A stretch of 64,000 nt of DNA from Homoserinimonas aerilata (GTDB taxonomy: Bacteria; Actinomycetota; Actinomycetes; Actinomycetales; Microbacteriaceae): assembly GCF_006716125.1 (NCBI RefSeq), contig NZ_VFOM01000001.1:1302001-1366000 (forward strand), read 5' to 3'. How positions within the stretch are numbered: position 1 is the first letter of the stretch; each line of letters starts with the position of its first letter. A model generated the notes under the pieces. It ran no database searches, had not been told where the DNA came from, and worked only from the letters and a program-made list of their open reading frames with translations. Below, piece by piece: positions 53,149 through 63,226 of the stretch. The position numbers and the translations under genes are program-made.

Positions 53149-53988
53149 ATGGATCGCAACGCCGTCGCCGACTTCCTGCGCAGCCGCAGGGAGTCCCTCC
53201 AGCCCGCAGATGTGGGGCTCGCGCCGGGCGTGCGCCGGCGGGCCCCCGGGCTGCGCCGCGAAGAGGTCGCCCAGTTGGCGGCCATGTCGACCGACTACCT
53301 GACGCGACTGGAGCAGAGGCGCGGCCCGCAGCCGAGCGTGCAGATGCTGTCGGCACTGACCAGGGCCCTGCGGCTGAGTCTCGACGAGCGCGACTACCTG
53401 TTTCGGGTGGCCGGCCACAACCCGCCCGACCGCGCAACCGCATCCGATCATGTCTCGCCCGTTCTGCTTCGCGTACTGGACCGCCTCGACGACACGCCCG
53501 CCATGGTGCTGTCGAATGTGGGCGAGACGCTCGTGCAGAACCGCCTGGCGGTGGCGCTGCTCGGCGAGCAGACCGCCTACTCGGGCCTGGAGCGGAGCAA
53601 GGCGTACCGCTGGTTCGCGCATCCGGAGTCGGAGCGCGCCGTGTACCCGGAGGACGACCGCGAACGGCAGTCGCACATGCAGGTCGCCTCGCTGCGCGTC
53701 GCCTACGGAATGATGGGCTCCCGGTCACGCGCCGGCGAGCTCGTCGATGCCCTGCTGGGGTTCAGCGACGAGTTTGCGCGGCTGTGGGAGTTGCACGAGG
53801 TTGCGGAGCGCTTCACTGACCACAAGACGATCATCCATCCCGAACTCGGCCCGATCGAGCTGGACTGTCAGGTGCTGTTCACCGAGGACCAGTCGCAGTT
53901 GCTGCTCATCCTCACCGCGTCGCCGCACTCCGTCGATGCCGAGAAGCTGGCCCTGCTCGGAGTCTTGGGCACACAGACCTTCGCCTGA
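53149..53988 (+). CDS. XRE regulator with MmyB-like ligand domain
   Basis: About 279 residues. An N-terminal helix-turn-helix: MDRNAVADFLRSRRE, LRREEVAQLAAMSTDYLTRL with the EQRRGPQPS loop. The C-terminal PAS-like MmyB domain (GHNPPDRATAS through YRWFAHPESERAVYPED and QVLFTEDQSQLLLILTAS) is typical of regulators that control an adjacent divergent oxidoreductase, here the SDR. Several ATGs (53137-53149) could serve; 53149 gives the conserved start. Confidence 0.9.
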   Translation: MDRNAVADFLRSRRESLQPADVGLAPGVRRRAPGLRREEVAQLAAMSTDYLTRLEQRRGPQPSVQMLSALTRALRLSLDERDYLFRVAGHNPPDRATASDHVSPVLLRVLDRLDDTPAMVLSNVGETLVQNRLAVALLGEQTAYSGLERSKAYRWFAHPESERAVYPEDDRERQSHMQVASLRVAYGMMGSRSRAGELVDALLGFSDEFARLWELHEVAERFTDHKTIIHPELGPIELDCQVLFTEDQSQLLLILTASPHSVDAEKLALLGVLGTQTFA

Positions 53989-54003
53989 GTCTCAGACGCG
54001 CGG

Positions 54004-54465
54004 CTACTGCGCCTCCGCCGCCTTCTTGATGGCCGCGATGGTGTCGTGGATGCCGCTGCGGGCCGTCTCGGCACGCTGCTCGACCTCCTCCTCGAACTGC
54101 TCCCCGAACTTGTCGCGGAAGAAGACCTCGCCCGCGGGCAGGATCTCCCATGACTCCGTCATCCGGGTTCCGCCCTCGGTCGGCTCGAAGGTGTAGCCCC
54201 AGCGCACCCTGTCTCCCCCGACGATGAACGCGAACTCGCGCCCCGGCTCATCCGCCACCACCTGCGAGCGGGTCTCCCAGGTCCTGCCGGGGACCTCGTT
54301 GCGGCCGGTGAACCAGGCGCCGACACCACGGCTGTCGTCGTCCCACCAGCCCCCTGTGTTGACCGGGCTCCATTCGCCCATGCGCGTCACATCCGAGACG
54401 AGGGCGTACAGCTCCTCCGGCTCGCGAGACACGACGATCGATTCAGAATGCTTCCATCTGCTCAT
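54004..54465 (-). CDS. SRPBCC-family protein
   Basis: The 153-residue protein has the START-like pattern: SESIVVSREPEELYALVSDV with RMGEWSPVN, then FTGRNEVPGRTWETRSQVV, and RVRWGYTFEPTEGGTRMTES, a ligand-pocket fold. A final helix with EEEVEQRAETARSG follows. Role unknown; convergent with the MmyB-like gene. Confidence 0.88.
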   Translation of the reverse strand: MSRWKHSESIVVSREPEELYALVSDVTRMGEWSPVNTGGWWDDDSRGVGAWFTGRNEVPGRTWETRSQVVADEPGREFAFIVGGDRVRWGYTFEPTEGGTRMTESWEILPAGEVFFRDKFGEQFEEEVEQRAETARSGIHDTIAAIKKAAEAQ

Positions 54466-54529
54466 GTTCGGAGTCTAACCACGGACACCGCCATCACACG
54501 GAGCGGCCGGGCATGGTGAACTGGAGGCG

Positions 54530-56071
54530 ATGGATACCTCAGACAGCACCCGTATGGCCACAGCAGCGCCCACCGCAGCGCTCGCACGGCGAATCCCCGA
54601 GAGCACGCCAGAGAGGGCCGACGGTGCCTTCCGGGTCGACCTTGAGCGCATCCGCTTCTCCCCCTACTTCTCGAGGCTCTCCGCCGTCACCCAGGTGATC
54701 CCGCAGGCGGGATCCGGCACTGTCATCCACAATCGCCTTACCCATTCGCTGAAGGTCACCGCCGTCGCCCGCTCGATCGCCGTCGCCCTTCGCGACAGCG
54801 ACGACGACACGAAGCGCATCATCACCGAATTGGGTGGATGCGATCACGTTGTCGCGCAGGCGGCATCCGCAGCACACGATCTCGGGCATCCCCCTTTCGG
54901 GCACCTCGGCGAGCAGGTGCTCGACCGCCTCGCGCGTGAACGTCTGGGCCTGGCCGACGGGTTCGAGGGCAACGCGCAGACGTTTCGCATCCTCACGACG
55001 CTCGACAACAGCGAGGTCTCGGAGCACGGTCTCAACCTGACGGCGGCCGTGCGGGCCGCCGTGCTCAAATATCCGTGGGCCCGCGACGAGTGGCGCGACG
55101 AGGCAGATGTGCCGGCCGACCGCCTGCCCCGTGGCGTCGGTATCGACCGCGCGAATGGCGCCCTCAAATATTCGGCGTATCTTCTCAACGCCGCCGAGAT
55201 GGCGGAGGTTCGCAGCGCCTACCCGCGCATCGGCGCGAACCAGCAGACGATCGAGTGCTCCGTCATGGATGTGGCCGACGACATCGCGTACTCGGTGCAC
55301 GATCTGGATGACTTCTACCGGGCGGGCGTGCTGCAGCACACGACCGTCGCCGCGGAGCTCGAAACGTGGCTCACACGGCAGCGAGAGCTGGCCGAGCTCG
55401 ACCAGGCGACGCTGCTCGCCACCCTTCGCACGCCCGGCCATTCCCTCGAGTGGGCGTGGCGCCGCACCGCGCAGAAGGACGGCTGGATCACGGACGAAGG
55501 AGAATTCCGTGACGCGGTCATCCGTGTGCGCGACGGGCTGGTCGAGGGCCTGCTGGCGGTTCCCTTCGACGGTGGCGTCGCCGCAGAACGCAGGGTCGCC
55601 GCATTCACCCGGCACTGGATCGACCGCCTCAAAGCATCGATCGCGGTCGAACGGGAGCCGGATGTGCGCAGCAGCCATGTGCGCCTCACCCAGGACGCCT
55701 GGCACGACGTGGTGGTGCTTAAGTTCGTGCACACGCGCTTCGTGCTGGACCGTCCCGATCTCACCATCTACCAGCGCGGCCAGGCGCGCGTGCTCGAGTC
55801 GCTCGTCGAGGGCTTCCACGCCTGGCTGACTGACCCAGACGACGTGGCCCGGGCACCCCGGCGCCTGCTCGACTCAGTGGAGTCGACGATCGAGTCATAC
55901 TCCGAGCTGCAGCGCAGCGGAACCCACATCGGCGGCGACGTCGTGCGCCTGGGCCGGGCGCGCGCCGTCATCGACTACATCGCATCCTTCACCGACGCGC
56001 AGGCAATGTCGGCCGCAGCGCTGCTCGGCGGAACATCCGACCGCCTGTGGGACGACGGCCGGAGCCTGTAG
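54530..56071 (+). CDS. dgt: deoxyguanosinetriphosphate triphosphohydrolase family protein
   Basis: The 513-residue HD-domain enzyme hydrolyses dGTP (or other dNTPs) to nucleoside and triphosphate. The HD residues lie in HNRLTHSLKVT and SAAHDLGHPPFGHLGE, with ECSVMDVADDIAYSVHDLDD for the second metal-binding half. An N-terminal extension (RVDLERIRFSPYFSRLSAVT) is typical. GGAGG lies three bases before ATG 54530, a short spacing; ATG 54554 is a fallback. Confidence 0.94.
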   Translation: MDTSDSTRMATAAPTAALARRIPESTPERADGAFRVDLERIRFSPYFSRLSAVTQVIPQAGSGTVIHNRLTHSLKVTAVARSIAVALRDSDDDTKRIITELGGCDHVVAQAASAAHDLGHPPFGHLGEQVLDRLARERLGLADGFEGNAQTFRILTTLDNSEVSEHGLNLTAAVRAAVLKYPWARDEWRDEADVPADRLPRGVGIDRANGALKYSAYLLNAAEMAEVRSAYPRIGANQQTIECSVMDVADDIAYSVHDLDDFYRAGVLQHTTVAAELETWLTRQRELAELDQATLLATLRTPGHSLEWAWRRTAQKDGWITDEGEFRDAVIRVRDGLVEGLLAVPFDGGVAAERRVAAFTRHWIDRLKASIAVEREPDVRSSHVRLTQDAWHDVVVLKFVHTRFVLDRPDLTIYQRGQARVLESLVEGFHAWLTDPDDVARAPRRLLDSVESTIESYSELQRSGTHIGGDVVRLGRARAVIDYIASFTDAQAMSAAALLGGTSDRLWDDGRSL

Positions 56072-56113
56072 CCGCGCTCGGTCGCACCCCGGCGGCAGAC
56101 TCGCCTCGGACGA

Positions 56114-56145
56114 CGGATGCCCCGGCCAGGTGACCGGGGCATCCG
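56114..56145. terminator. bidirectional terminator between dgt and oxygenase gene
   Basis: A perfect 12-bp stem, CGGATGCCCCGG with CCGGGGCATCCG, closes an 8-base loop between convergent genes. It is built from the abundant hexamer GGATGC/GCATCC. Confidence 0.85.
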
Positions 56146-56180
56146 CTGCTTGACTAGATGAACTGTGACGAGATTGAGGC

Positions 56181-56954
56181 CTATGCCTCGCTCATCGCCG
56201 TCTTCTCCGCCTGGCCCTTGGCCGCGTAGAAGGCGGCGCGGGCTGCAAGGCGGCGAGTCTGCTCGGCCTGGCCGGCGTCGAGCACTTCCTGCGGCACCTC
56301 GACGTTGGGCACGCGGCTCTTGCCGTTGTACTTGGCGATGTAGGCGTCGAGCTCAGGGCCAGACTCCCACGAGGTGATCAGGCAGTAGCGCGGGTTCTCG
56401 CTGTTGAGCGTCGTCGCGTGCCAGAGGCGCTGCGTGTCGACGATCAGCTGGGCGCCGGCAGGCAGCGCGATGCGGTACTCGACGCTCGGGTCGGTGCGGT
56501 TGTCGCGCAGAACGAAGTAGCTGGTCTCGTCGTTGGTGAGGTTGAAGAAACCGCGAACGATCCAGCCTGTGCCGTCGGGGTTGAGACGGTTGTTGTCATC
56601 CTGGTGCAGGTTGTAGAGGCAGTCGGCGTAGTCATTCGGCATAAGCTCGATGACGCGGCAGCGGCCCACATTGGCACCGGGCTCCTTGGCCCGCGCGGTG
56701 AGGGTCGGGGCGATCGCCATCTGCGAGTCGATCCAGATGCCGTCCTTGTCGGTGCGCGGCGGCTGGTGATTCCAGAAGCCGTTCACCTCGATCTCACCCT
56801 TCGCACTCGTGATGGGCGCGAAGCGGGTCTCCCCTGATGACTTCCAGTCGACATAGTCGAGGTCGAGCCATTCCTTCGGATCGATCTCCTTGTCGTAGCG
56901 GTCCAGAACCACATAGCCGGTCTCTTCGAGAGCAGCAGATTTGATGTAACCCAT
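56181..56954 (-). CDS. probable Fe(II)/2-oxoglutarate-dependent oxygenase
   Basis: The 257-residue protein has a jelly-roll metal triad pattern: H117-x-D119 in NLHQDDNN, a distal histidine H179 in RLWHATT, and an arginine ten residues later (R189, NPRYC) as expected for the 2-oxoglutarate carboxylate. Between, RGFFNLTNDETSYFVLRDNR gives the beta strands. No family name is recognised. ATG 56954 is preceded by AAGGGAAT at some distance. It is divergent from the DUF262 gene with a 120-bp gap. Alternatively a related cupin, but the triad and spacing favour the oxygenase. Confidence 0.7.
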   Translation of the reverse strand: MGYIKSAALEETGYVVLDRYDKEIDPKEWLDLDYVDWKSSGETRFAPITSAKGEIEVNGFWNHQPPRTDKDGIWIDSQMAIAPTLTARAKEPGANVGRCRVIELMPNDYADCLYNLHQDDNNRLNPDGTGWIVRGFFNLTNDETSYFVLRDNRTDPSVEYRIALPAGAQLIVDTQRLWHATTLNSENPRYCLITSWESGPELDAYIAKYNGKSRVPNVEVPQEVLDAGQAEQTRRLAARAAFYAAKGQAEKTAMSEA

Positions 56955-57074
56955 GAGGTGGATTATTCCCTTCGTATCGGGCCAGCACGTTTTAACAGGC
57001 CCTACTAAGGGGAGCCTAACATCGGCCGTCTGCATAAACTGGGAACGCCGGGCAACAAGGAGAGAAACATACAT

Positions 57075-59087
57075 ATGGACAACGCCACGAACGTCGACGC
57101 GACCGCTGTCAACACGATTCGCTGGCTCTCCGCCCCCGAAACCACCATCGTCGTGCCCGTCTACCAGCGCCAGTACCGCTGGGACATCGGCGGATGCGAA
57201 CAGCTGCTCGCGGACATCCGTGCGGCCGCAGATGGTTCGGCCGGACACACCCACTTCCTGGGTTCCATCCTCTCGACAAGCAACAGCGGTGATGACCGAT
57301 CCGACGAGCTGATCCTGATCGATGGCCAGCAACGCATCACCACGATCATGCTGCTCGTGGCGGCGCTCCGGCACACGGTCGAAGAGGCCGACCCGCAGCT
57401 GGCCGATGAGTTCTCTCGGGTGCTGGTGAGCGCATCCGAGCCCTCGCGCACAAAACTGCGCCCGCACCGCGAGTGGGCGCAGGTGTTTGAGAGCGTGATT
57501 CTTGAAAGCAGGAACGCGGGCCAGCCCCTGCGGGAGTCTCGCTTCGACGACAACTACGCGTTCTTCAGGAGCCAGATCCCCCTCGACGAGGTCCCCCGCA
57601 TCTGGCGCGGCCTGGGGCGCCTCGAACATGTGTCGATCACGCTCGGTGCCGAAGCGAACGCCCAGCAGACCTTCGAGAGCCTCAATTCGACCGGCCAACC
57701 GCTGCGCGACCACGAGCTGATTCACAACTACGTGCTCATGGGTTTGACGCATGCGGAGCAGAGCGAGATCGAGGATGAGTTCTGGTTGCCGATCGAACGC
57801 AACACCGGCGAGACGATCGGCGCATTCTGGCGGCATTACATGGTCATGACGACCGGGCGCGAGATCGATGTCGCCGACGGGCGCGGCGTCTACGACACGT
57901 TCCGCCACCGCTTTCCGCGCCTCGATGTCGCGCTGCTTCGGGAGCACGCCGCCGAATGGCGCGAATTCTCCGAGGTGTACCGCACCCTCCTTGAACCGAA
58001 CCTCGAGCCGGATGCCGAGATCGCGCGCGAGCTTGACGGCATCAATGTCTTCGGCAGAGGGATATACCCGCTGGTCATGCGGGGCTACCACGACTACACC
58101 CAGGGCGCGACCGAGCGGCACACTCTGCTGGCGGGCCTGCGCAGCATCCAGTCCCTTCTGCTTCGGCGCACCGTGGTGGGTCTGCCCATCGACCGCATCG
58201 TCGCTCGCCTCTGTCGCGCGCGTACGCTCGGGCGCGAGCAGCTCGCGACCGCGATCGCCCGCATCACGCCGTCGGATGACCGGGTGCGGGTCGCGCTCAA
58301 ATACGGTGCGCTCCCCCACCCCGGCTACGTTCTGGGTCGTCTCGCAGGGGTCGACGACGTCGACACGTTCGACGTCGACCATATCCTTCCGCTCGCGCCC
58401 GGGGCGGCATGGACGGGAGATGGCGAACGCGAGTGGGCAGACTTCAGCGAGGACGAGCAGAACAGCCACCGCGCTCTCGCCGGCACGCTGGGCAACCTGG
58501 TACTTCTCGAGCAGAACCTGGCCGAGAGCGCATTCGACGCCTCGTTCGCGGTCAAGCGCGACACCGCATATGCGCGCAGCGGAATAGACCTGACGCGCGA
58601 GCTCGCCGACACCGAAGCGTGGTCCACCGTGAGCATCTCTGCGCGCACCGACCTCCTCACCGCCCAGTTTCTGCGCGTGTGGGCACGCGACACCGCCGCC
58701 GACATCGACGACGACGGCCTCACCCCCATTCTCGACGCCAAGCGCAGACGCGGCTGGCCCCGCGGGTGGGAGCGCGAGTTCGACTACGTCGAGTACCGCG
58801 GTGAGCACTGGGAGGTCAAAGATGTTCGCCACCTCTTCAACCGCATCTTCAAGCGGCTGTGGGCGGACGGCCGCATTCACGTAGAAACGTTCAGCTCCCG
58901 CAATGGCGGACCCATCTTCGAAGCCCACTCGTGGAACGGCCACTGGGACTCCCTCGACGAGGAGCACTTCCTCTACATGGGCTGGGACTCGCGCTACATG
59001 CTCGCCGCAGTGCAGGGGCTGCTCGAGGAGGCCGGAATCGCATCCGAGGTCTTCGTCAAGTATTCCTACATCGGCGACGTCATGTGA
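57075..59087 (+). CDS. DUF262-DUF1524 (GmrSD-like) nuclease with extra C-terminal domain
   Basis: The 670-residue protein begins with the DUF262 nucleotide-binding part: VPVYQRQYRW near residues 26-35, LIDGQQRITT near 81-90 and FESLNSTGQPL near 199-209. A His-Me/HNH nuclease domain (DUF1524) follows: DVDHILPLAPG near 433-443 and LGNLVLLEQNL near 472-482. Residues about 555-670 (GHWD and WEVKDVRHLFNRIFKRLW) are a separate domain I cannot name. GmrSD, BrxU and SspE of this make-up cut modified phage DNA. AAGGAGAG precedes ATG 57075. Defence role is inferred, not shown. Confidence 0.85.
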   Translation: MDNATNVDATAVNTIRWLSAPETTIVVPVYQRQYRWDIGGCEQLLADIRAAADGSAGHTHFLGSILSTSNSGDDRSDELILIDGQQRITTIMLLVAALRHTVEEADPQLADEFSRVLVSASEPSRTKLRPHREWAQVFESVILESRNAGQPLRESRFDDNYAFFRSQIPLDEVPRIWRGLGRLEHVSITLGAEANAQQTFESLNSTGQPLRDHELIHNYVLMGLTHAEQSEIEDEFWLPIERNTGETIGAFWRHYMVMTTGREIDVADGRGVYDTFRHRFPRLDVALLREHAAEWREFSEVYRTLLEPNLEPDAEIARELDGINVFGRGIYPLVMRGYHDYTQGATERHTLLAGLRSIQSLLLRRTVVGLPIDRIVARLCRARTLGREQLATAIARITPSDDRVRVALKYGALPHPGYVLGRLAGVDDVDTFDVDHILPLAPGAAWTGDGEREWADFSEDEQNSHRALAGTLGNLVLLEQNLAESAFDASFAVKRDTAYARSGIDLTRELADTEAWSTVSISARTDLLTAQFLRVWARDTAADIDDDGLTPILDAKRRRGWPRGWEREFDYVEYRGEHWEVKDVRHLFNRIFKRLWADGRIHVETFSSRNGGPIFEAHSWNGHWDSLDEEHFLYMGWDSRYMLAAVQGLLEEAGIASEVFVKYSYIGDVM

Positions 59088-59107
59088 GGCACGAAGTGAC
59101 GGCGGGC

Positions 59108-60550
59108 CTAACGGGTGGTGCGCGTTCTCCGCAACGCGAGGATCGCCGATCGGTCGATGCCGAAGGCGCGTCGGGTGACGAAGCCGCCGATGGTGGTTCC
59201 TGCCGCTAGCCCGAGACCCGTCGCGAGTGCCACAACCATTGCGGGCAGCGCCTCCACCACCCCGAACTCGGAGTCCATGAAACCGTAGAGCGAGCGATAC
59301 ACGGCAAGGCCCGGGATGAGCGCGATGATGCCGGCCATGTTCATGGCCTCCTCCGGCACCTTGAGCCAGCGATAGGTGAGATAGCCGATGATGCCGGCCA
59401 CCACACCGGCGAGCGCGGGTGCGATCCCCGGCTGATGCACCAATGGCAGGATCACGGAGTAGACGGCGAACACCAGGCTGGCAGCGACTGCCATGAGTGG
59501 CACCAGTCGCAGCTTCACGTAGCAGGTCAGTGCGAAGCCGATACCGATGAGGGCCGACCCCACCATGCCGGGGACGAGGCTTATGCCGTCGCCGAGCGCC
59601 GTGGCGACGGTGATGGGCACGCCCATGCGCAGGGCAGCGCCCAGCACGAGCGAGATTCCGATGGCGAGCCCGAGGGTGAGCATGACGACTTCCATGCCTC
59701 GTGCTGTCGCTGTGACGTAGTAGCCGTCGATCGCATCCCTGGCTGCGGTGGTGAGTCCGACCCCCGAGAGAAGCATGACGATACCCGAAATGACGATGAC
59801 TGTCGGGTGATTCGACCCGGGTAGATCGATATTCACGGAGCGTAGCCAGAAGATGACGACGGCGATCGCTGTCGTGACCGCGGCGGCAGCCATCTGGGCG
59901 AAGAATGCGGGGACCGTCCACTTGCCGAGCTTGCGTGTGATGAGGTCGGAGATGACCGCGGTGAGGGCGGCGACCAGCACAAGAACGAAGCTCACGTTGA
60001 AGAGCACGACGACGCCGCCCGCAAGGATGGCTTTGCCCGTCGTGACAACCCACCGCCGATACGGGTGCGGGCTGGTGAGGATCGTGCCGAGTTGCTCCCG
60101 CGCCTCGTTCACATCGATGGGGCCGTCGGCGCCTGTGATCGTGTCGATGAGCCAGTAGACACTCTGGAGGCGTGTGTAGTCGGTGGTGCGCACGCGCACT
60201 ATGCGCATCACCGACATGGGATCTTCGTTGATTCCGCGGTGAACTGACACGGTGATCGAGGTGAACGTGATGTCGACGTGCATTCCGCTGATGCCGTACG
60301 CGAGGCTGATGCGCAGCACTGTGGCGACGACGTCGGCTGCGGATGCGCCGGTGGCCAGCATGGCTTCTCCTGCGCGCAGGCAGAGGTCGATGACGGCACG
60401 CGAGTGCTTCTGTGAGAACTGTTCGTCGCCTCCGGGGAGGGAGAGGATCTGGGTGGGCACCCCGATTCCCCGAATCGCCCCACCTGCGACTGCGGCGATG
60501 TAGCGGCCCAGCCTCTGCGAGAGTGTGCCCTGCCTGCGATCGTCTTTCAC
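59108..60550 (-). CDS. thrE: threonine/serine exporter family protein (ThrE)
   Basis: The 480-residue protein joins the soluble N-terminal ThrE domain (LCLRAGEAMLATGASAADV and GISGMHVDITFTSIT) to about ten membrane spans. Corynebacterium ThrE exports threonine and serine by proton motive force. ATG 60550 begins a basic segment; the gene lies 20 bp from the convergent DUF262 gene. Confidence 0.9.
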   Translation of the reverse strand: MKDDRRQGTLSQRLGRYIAAVAGGAIRGIGVPTQILSLPGGDEQFSQKHSRAVIDLCLRAGEAMLATGASAADVVATVLRISLAYGISGMHVDITFTSITVSVHRGINEDPMSVMRIVRVRTTDYTRLQSVYWLIDTITGADGPIDVNEAREQLGTILTSPHPYRRWVVTTGKAILAGGVVVLFNVSFVLVLVAALTAVISDLITRKLGKWTVPAFFAQMAAAAVTTAIAVVIFWLRSVNIDLPGSNHPTVIVISGIVMLLSGVGLTTAARDAIDGYYVTATARGMEVVMLTLGLAIGISLVLGAALRMGVPITVATALGDGISLVPGMVGSALIGIGFALTCYVKLRLVPLMAVAASLVFAVYSVILPLVHQPGIAPALAGVVAGIIGYLTYRWLKVPEEAMNMAGIIALIPGLAVYRSLYGFMDSEFGVVEALPAMVVALATGLGLAAGTTIGGFVTRRAFGIDRSAILALRRTRTTR

Positions 60551-60648
60551 AGGTCAAGGCTACGGGCACTGCGCCAACTATGGGCACGTTCCGGCCCCTG
60601 CAGCACCATGCCAGAGCGTGGGACGGAAACCCAGCGCTTCTGCTTGAG

Positions 60649-62871
60649 CTACCTGAAGCCGCGCAGACGCAGGCTGTTCGTCACCACGAACACCGACGAG
60701 AAGGCCATGGCCGCTCCGGCCAGCAGTGGGTTCAGCAGACCCAGCATCGCCACGGGAATGGCCGCCGTGTTGTAGGCGAACGCCCAGAACAGGTTGCCCT
60801 TGATGGTGCTGAGCGTGCGCCGTGCCAGACGGATCGCATCCGCCACCACCAGCAGGTCCCCGCTCATCACTGTGAGGTCACTCGCCGCAATGGCCGCGTC
60901 GGTTCCGGCCCCCATTGCGATGCCGAGGTCAGCCGCCGCGAGTGCCGCCGCATCATTCACGCCATCGCCGACCATCGCCACCACGTGCCCGGCAGCCTGC
61001 AGGGACTGGATGGCCGCCAGTTTGCCGGCCGGGGTCACCCCGGCACGAACATCCGTGATTCCCACGCTCGCCGCCACCGTCGCCGCGGCACCGGCGTTGT
61101 CACCGGTCAGCAGCACCGGGGTCAGGCCGAGCCGCCGGAACCGGGCGATCGCCTCAGCGCTGGTCGGTTTGATCGAATCGCCGACGATCAGGATGCCGCG
61201 AACGGCGCCATCCCAGCCGACGACCACAGCGGTGTTGCCGGCCGCCTCAGCGTCGTCAAACGATTCCCGCAGCGGCGCTGGCAGCGGCAACGCCCAGTCC
61301 CGCTCGAGCCAATCAGCACGGCCCACCGCGACTGCACGGCCACCGACGGCCGCCGTCACGCCCTGCCCCTGGTGGGAGACGAACGAAGCGGCCTCGGGCA
61401 GGTCACCCTTGGCCTGACCCGCAGTGACGATGGCGCGACCTATCGGATGCTCGGAACCGGACTCGACGGCCGCCGCCACCGCGACAATCTCAGCTACGCT
61501 CTCACCGTCGGCGGCCACCGCATCCAGTAGTTCCATCCGGCCGGTGGTGACCGTGCCGGTCTTGTCGAGCACGATCGTGTCGACGCGACGGGTCGACTCC
61601 AGGGTTTGCGGGCCGCGGATCAGAATGCCCAACTGCGAGCCGCGGCCAGTGCCAACGAGCAGCGCGGTCGGGGTGGCGAGGCCCAGGGCACACGGGCAGG
61701 CGATGATCAGGGTGGCGACGGCGGCCGTGAATGCGGCCTCCACCGATCCCCCGAAGAACAGCCATGCACCCAAGGTCAACAGGGAGAGCACGATCACGAC
61801 GGGAACGAAGATCGCCGACACCCGGTCGGCGAGGCGTTGCACCTCGGCCTTACCGGTCTGCGCGTCCTCGACCAGGCGGCCCAGTCGGGCCAGCTCGGTG
61901 TCGGCGCCGACGCGCGTGACCTCAACGATAAGGCGTCCGCCGACGTTGACGGTCGATCCTACGACACGGTCACCGGGGCCGATCTCGACTGGCACCGATT
62001 CACCGGTGAGCATGCTCATGTCGACTGCGGATGCGCCATCCGTCACCAGTCCGTCGGTGGCGATCTTCTCGCCGGGCCGCACAACGAAGACGTCGCCGGG
62101 CGTGAGCGCGGTGACGGCGACGGAAACCTCGACACCATCCCGCAGCACCATGGCGTCTTTCGCGCCGAGCTCCAGCAGCGCGCGCATGGCGGCGCCCGAC
62201 TGCCTCTTGGTGCGGGCCTCGATGTAACGCCCACCCAGAATGAATACGGTGACCGCGGCCGCAACCTCCAGATAGATCTCTCCCGCCCCGGAACCCGGTT
62301 CGGCGAGCAGGCTGAAGGTCATGTGCATGCCGGGCATACCCGCGGTGCCGAAGAACAGGGCGTAGAGCGACCAGGCGAGAGCCGCAAGAACACCGACGCT
62401 GACCAGCGTGTCCATGGTGGCGGCGCCGTGGCGGGCGTTCACGAACGCCGCCCGGTGGAACGGCCACGCACCCCACACAGCGACAGGGGCGGCGAGGGTG
62501 AGGGTCAGCCACTGCCAGTTGGTGAACTGGAGCGCCGGGATCATCGACAGCAGCACGACCGGAACGGTCAGCGCTGCCGACACGATCAGCCGCTGCCGCA
62601 GTTCGGCGAGTCCATCGGATGCCGGGGCGCCTTCGCCTGCGGATTCGGCGACCGGCGGAGCCGGCAGCTCCGCCGTGTACCCGGCCGACTCCACGGTGGC
62701 GATGAGCTGCTCGGCGCTCACCCCTTCCGGCGCACGCACTCGCGCCTTCTCGGTCGCGTAGTTGACGCTGGCCTCGACCCCGGGGAGCTTGTTCAGCTTG
62801 CGCTCCACCCGGTTGGCGCAGGAGGCGCAGGTCATCCCGCCGATATCGAGTTCGACATCCGACATGGGCAT
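60649..62871 (-). CDS. copA: Cu(I)-exporting P1B-type ATPase
   Basis: The 740-residue pump has one N-terminal metal-binding domain GMTCASC (12-18), then eight spans with the CPC metal site (IACPCALG), TGES actuator, phosphorylation DKTGT, the SEHP histidine-proline, and [12 protein letters not shown] hinge. The type is Cu(I)/Ag(I). ATG 62871 or 62865 starts two bases after the copZ stop, no clear site; translational coupling likely. Copper efflux operon with the chaperone-like gene upstream. Confidence 0.95.
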   Translation of the reverse strand: MPMSDVELDIGGMTCASCANRVERKLNKLPGVEASVNYATEKARVRAPEGVSAEQLIATVESAGYTAELPAPPVAESAGEGAPASDGLAELRQRLIVSAALTVPVVLLSMIPALQFTNWQWLTLTLAAPVAVWGAWPFHRAAFVNARHGAATMDTLVSVGVLAALAWSLYALFFGTAGMPGMHMTFSLLAEPGSGAGEIYLEVAAAVTVFILGGRYIEARTKRQSGAAMRALLELGAKDAMVLRDGVEVSVAVTALTPGDVFVVRPGEKIATDGLVTDGASAVDMSMLTGESVPVEIGPGDRVVGSTVNVGGRLIVEVTRVGADTELARLGRLVEDAQTGKAEVQRLADRVSAIFVPVVIVLSLLTLGAWLFFGGSVEAAFTAAVATLIIACPCALGLATPTALLVGTGRGSQLGILIRGPQTLESTRRVDTIVLDKTGTVTTGRMELLDAVAADGESVAEIVAVAAAVESGSEHPIGRAIVTAGQAKGDLPEAASFVSHQGQGVTAAVGGRAVAVGRADWLERDWALPLPAPLRESFDDAEAAGNTAVVVGWDGAVRGILIVGDSIKPTSAEAIARFRRLGLTPVLLTGDNAGAAATVAASVGITDVRAGVTPAGKLAAIQSLQAAGHVVAMVGDGVNDAAALAAADLGIAMGAGTDAAIAASDLTVMSGDLLVVADAIRLARRTLSTIKGNLFWAFAYNTAAIPVAMLGLLNPLLAGAAMAFSSVFVVTNSLRLRGFR

Positions 62872-62873
62872 GT

Positions 62874-63206
62874 CTACGCGTCCGCGAGCGCGTAGCCGGC
62901 CTCGCCGACCGCGGCGCGAATGGCCGCCGAGTCGAGGGCGGAGGAGCTGGCGACCGTGACCGTGGACGCGCCGCCGACGTTCAACTGAACGTTCACCGAC
63001 TCCACGCCGTCGAGGGCGGTGAGCTCCTCGGTGATGCTGGACACGCAGTGGCCGCACGTCATTCCGGTGACCGCAACGGTGGTCTCGATCAGGCTGGCGG
63101 GGGCGGATGCTGTGTCCGCGACCGTCTGCGCAGGCGTGCTGCAGCAGGCGCATCCGCCGCCGCTGTTCTTGTCGCTCAGGCCGAGATCGATGGTGGGGTT
63201 GGACAT
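62874..63206 (-). CDS. copZ: copper chaperone CopZ-like protein with N-terminal Cys cluster
   Basis: The 110-residue protein has a heavy-metal domain with GMTCGHC (C51, C54) and, before it, a glycine-rich cluster GGGCACCST with Cys 19, 21 and 22, absent from simple CopZ. It hands Cu(I) to CopA. AAGGAG is seven bases before ATG 63206. A CsoR-like operator is upstream. Confidence 0.9.
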   Translation of the reverse strand: MSNPTIDLGLSDKNSGGGCACCSTPAQTVADTASAPASLIETTVAVTGMTCGHCVSSITEELTALDGVESVNVQLNVGGASTVTVASSSALDSAAIRAAVGEAGYALADA

Positions 63207-63226
63207 GGGCGTCTCCTTGTTGTCGA

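Noticed and set aside
54539..55819. 426-codon minus-strand frame across dgt
   Set aside because: Antisense of the dGTPase; low-complexity composition.
57000..60587. Very long minus-strand open frame reaching from the oxygenase through the DUF262 and ThrE genes
   Set aside because: Its upstream part is antisense or out of frame to well-supported genes, and its sequence is Arg/His/Gly rich without domains, as expected from GC-bias shadow. Only 56181-56954 is real.
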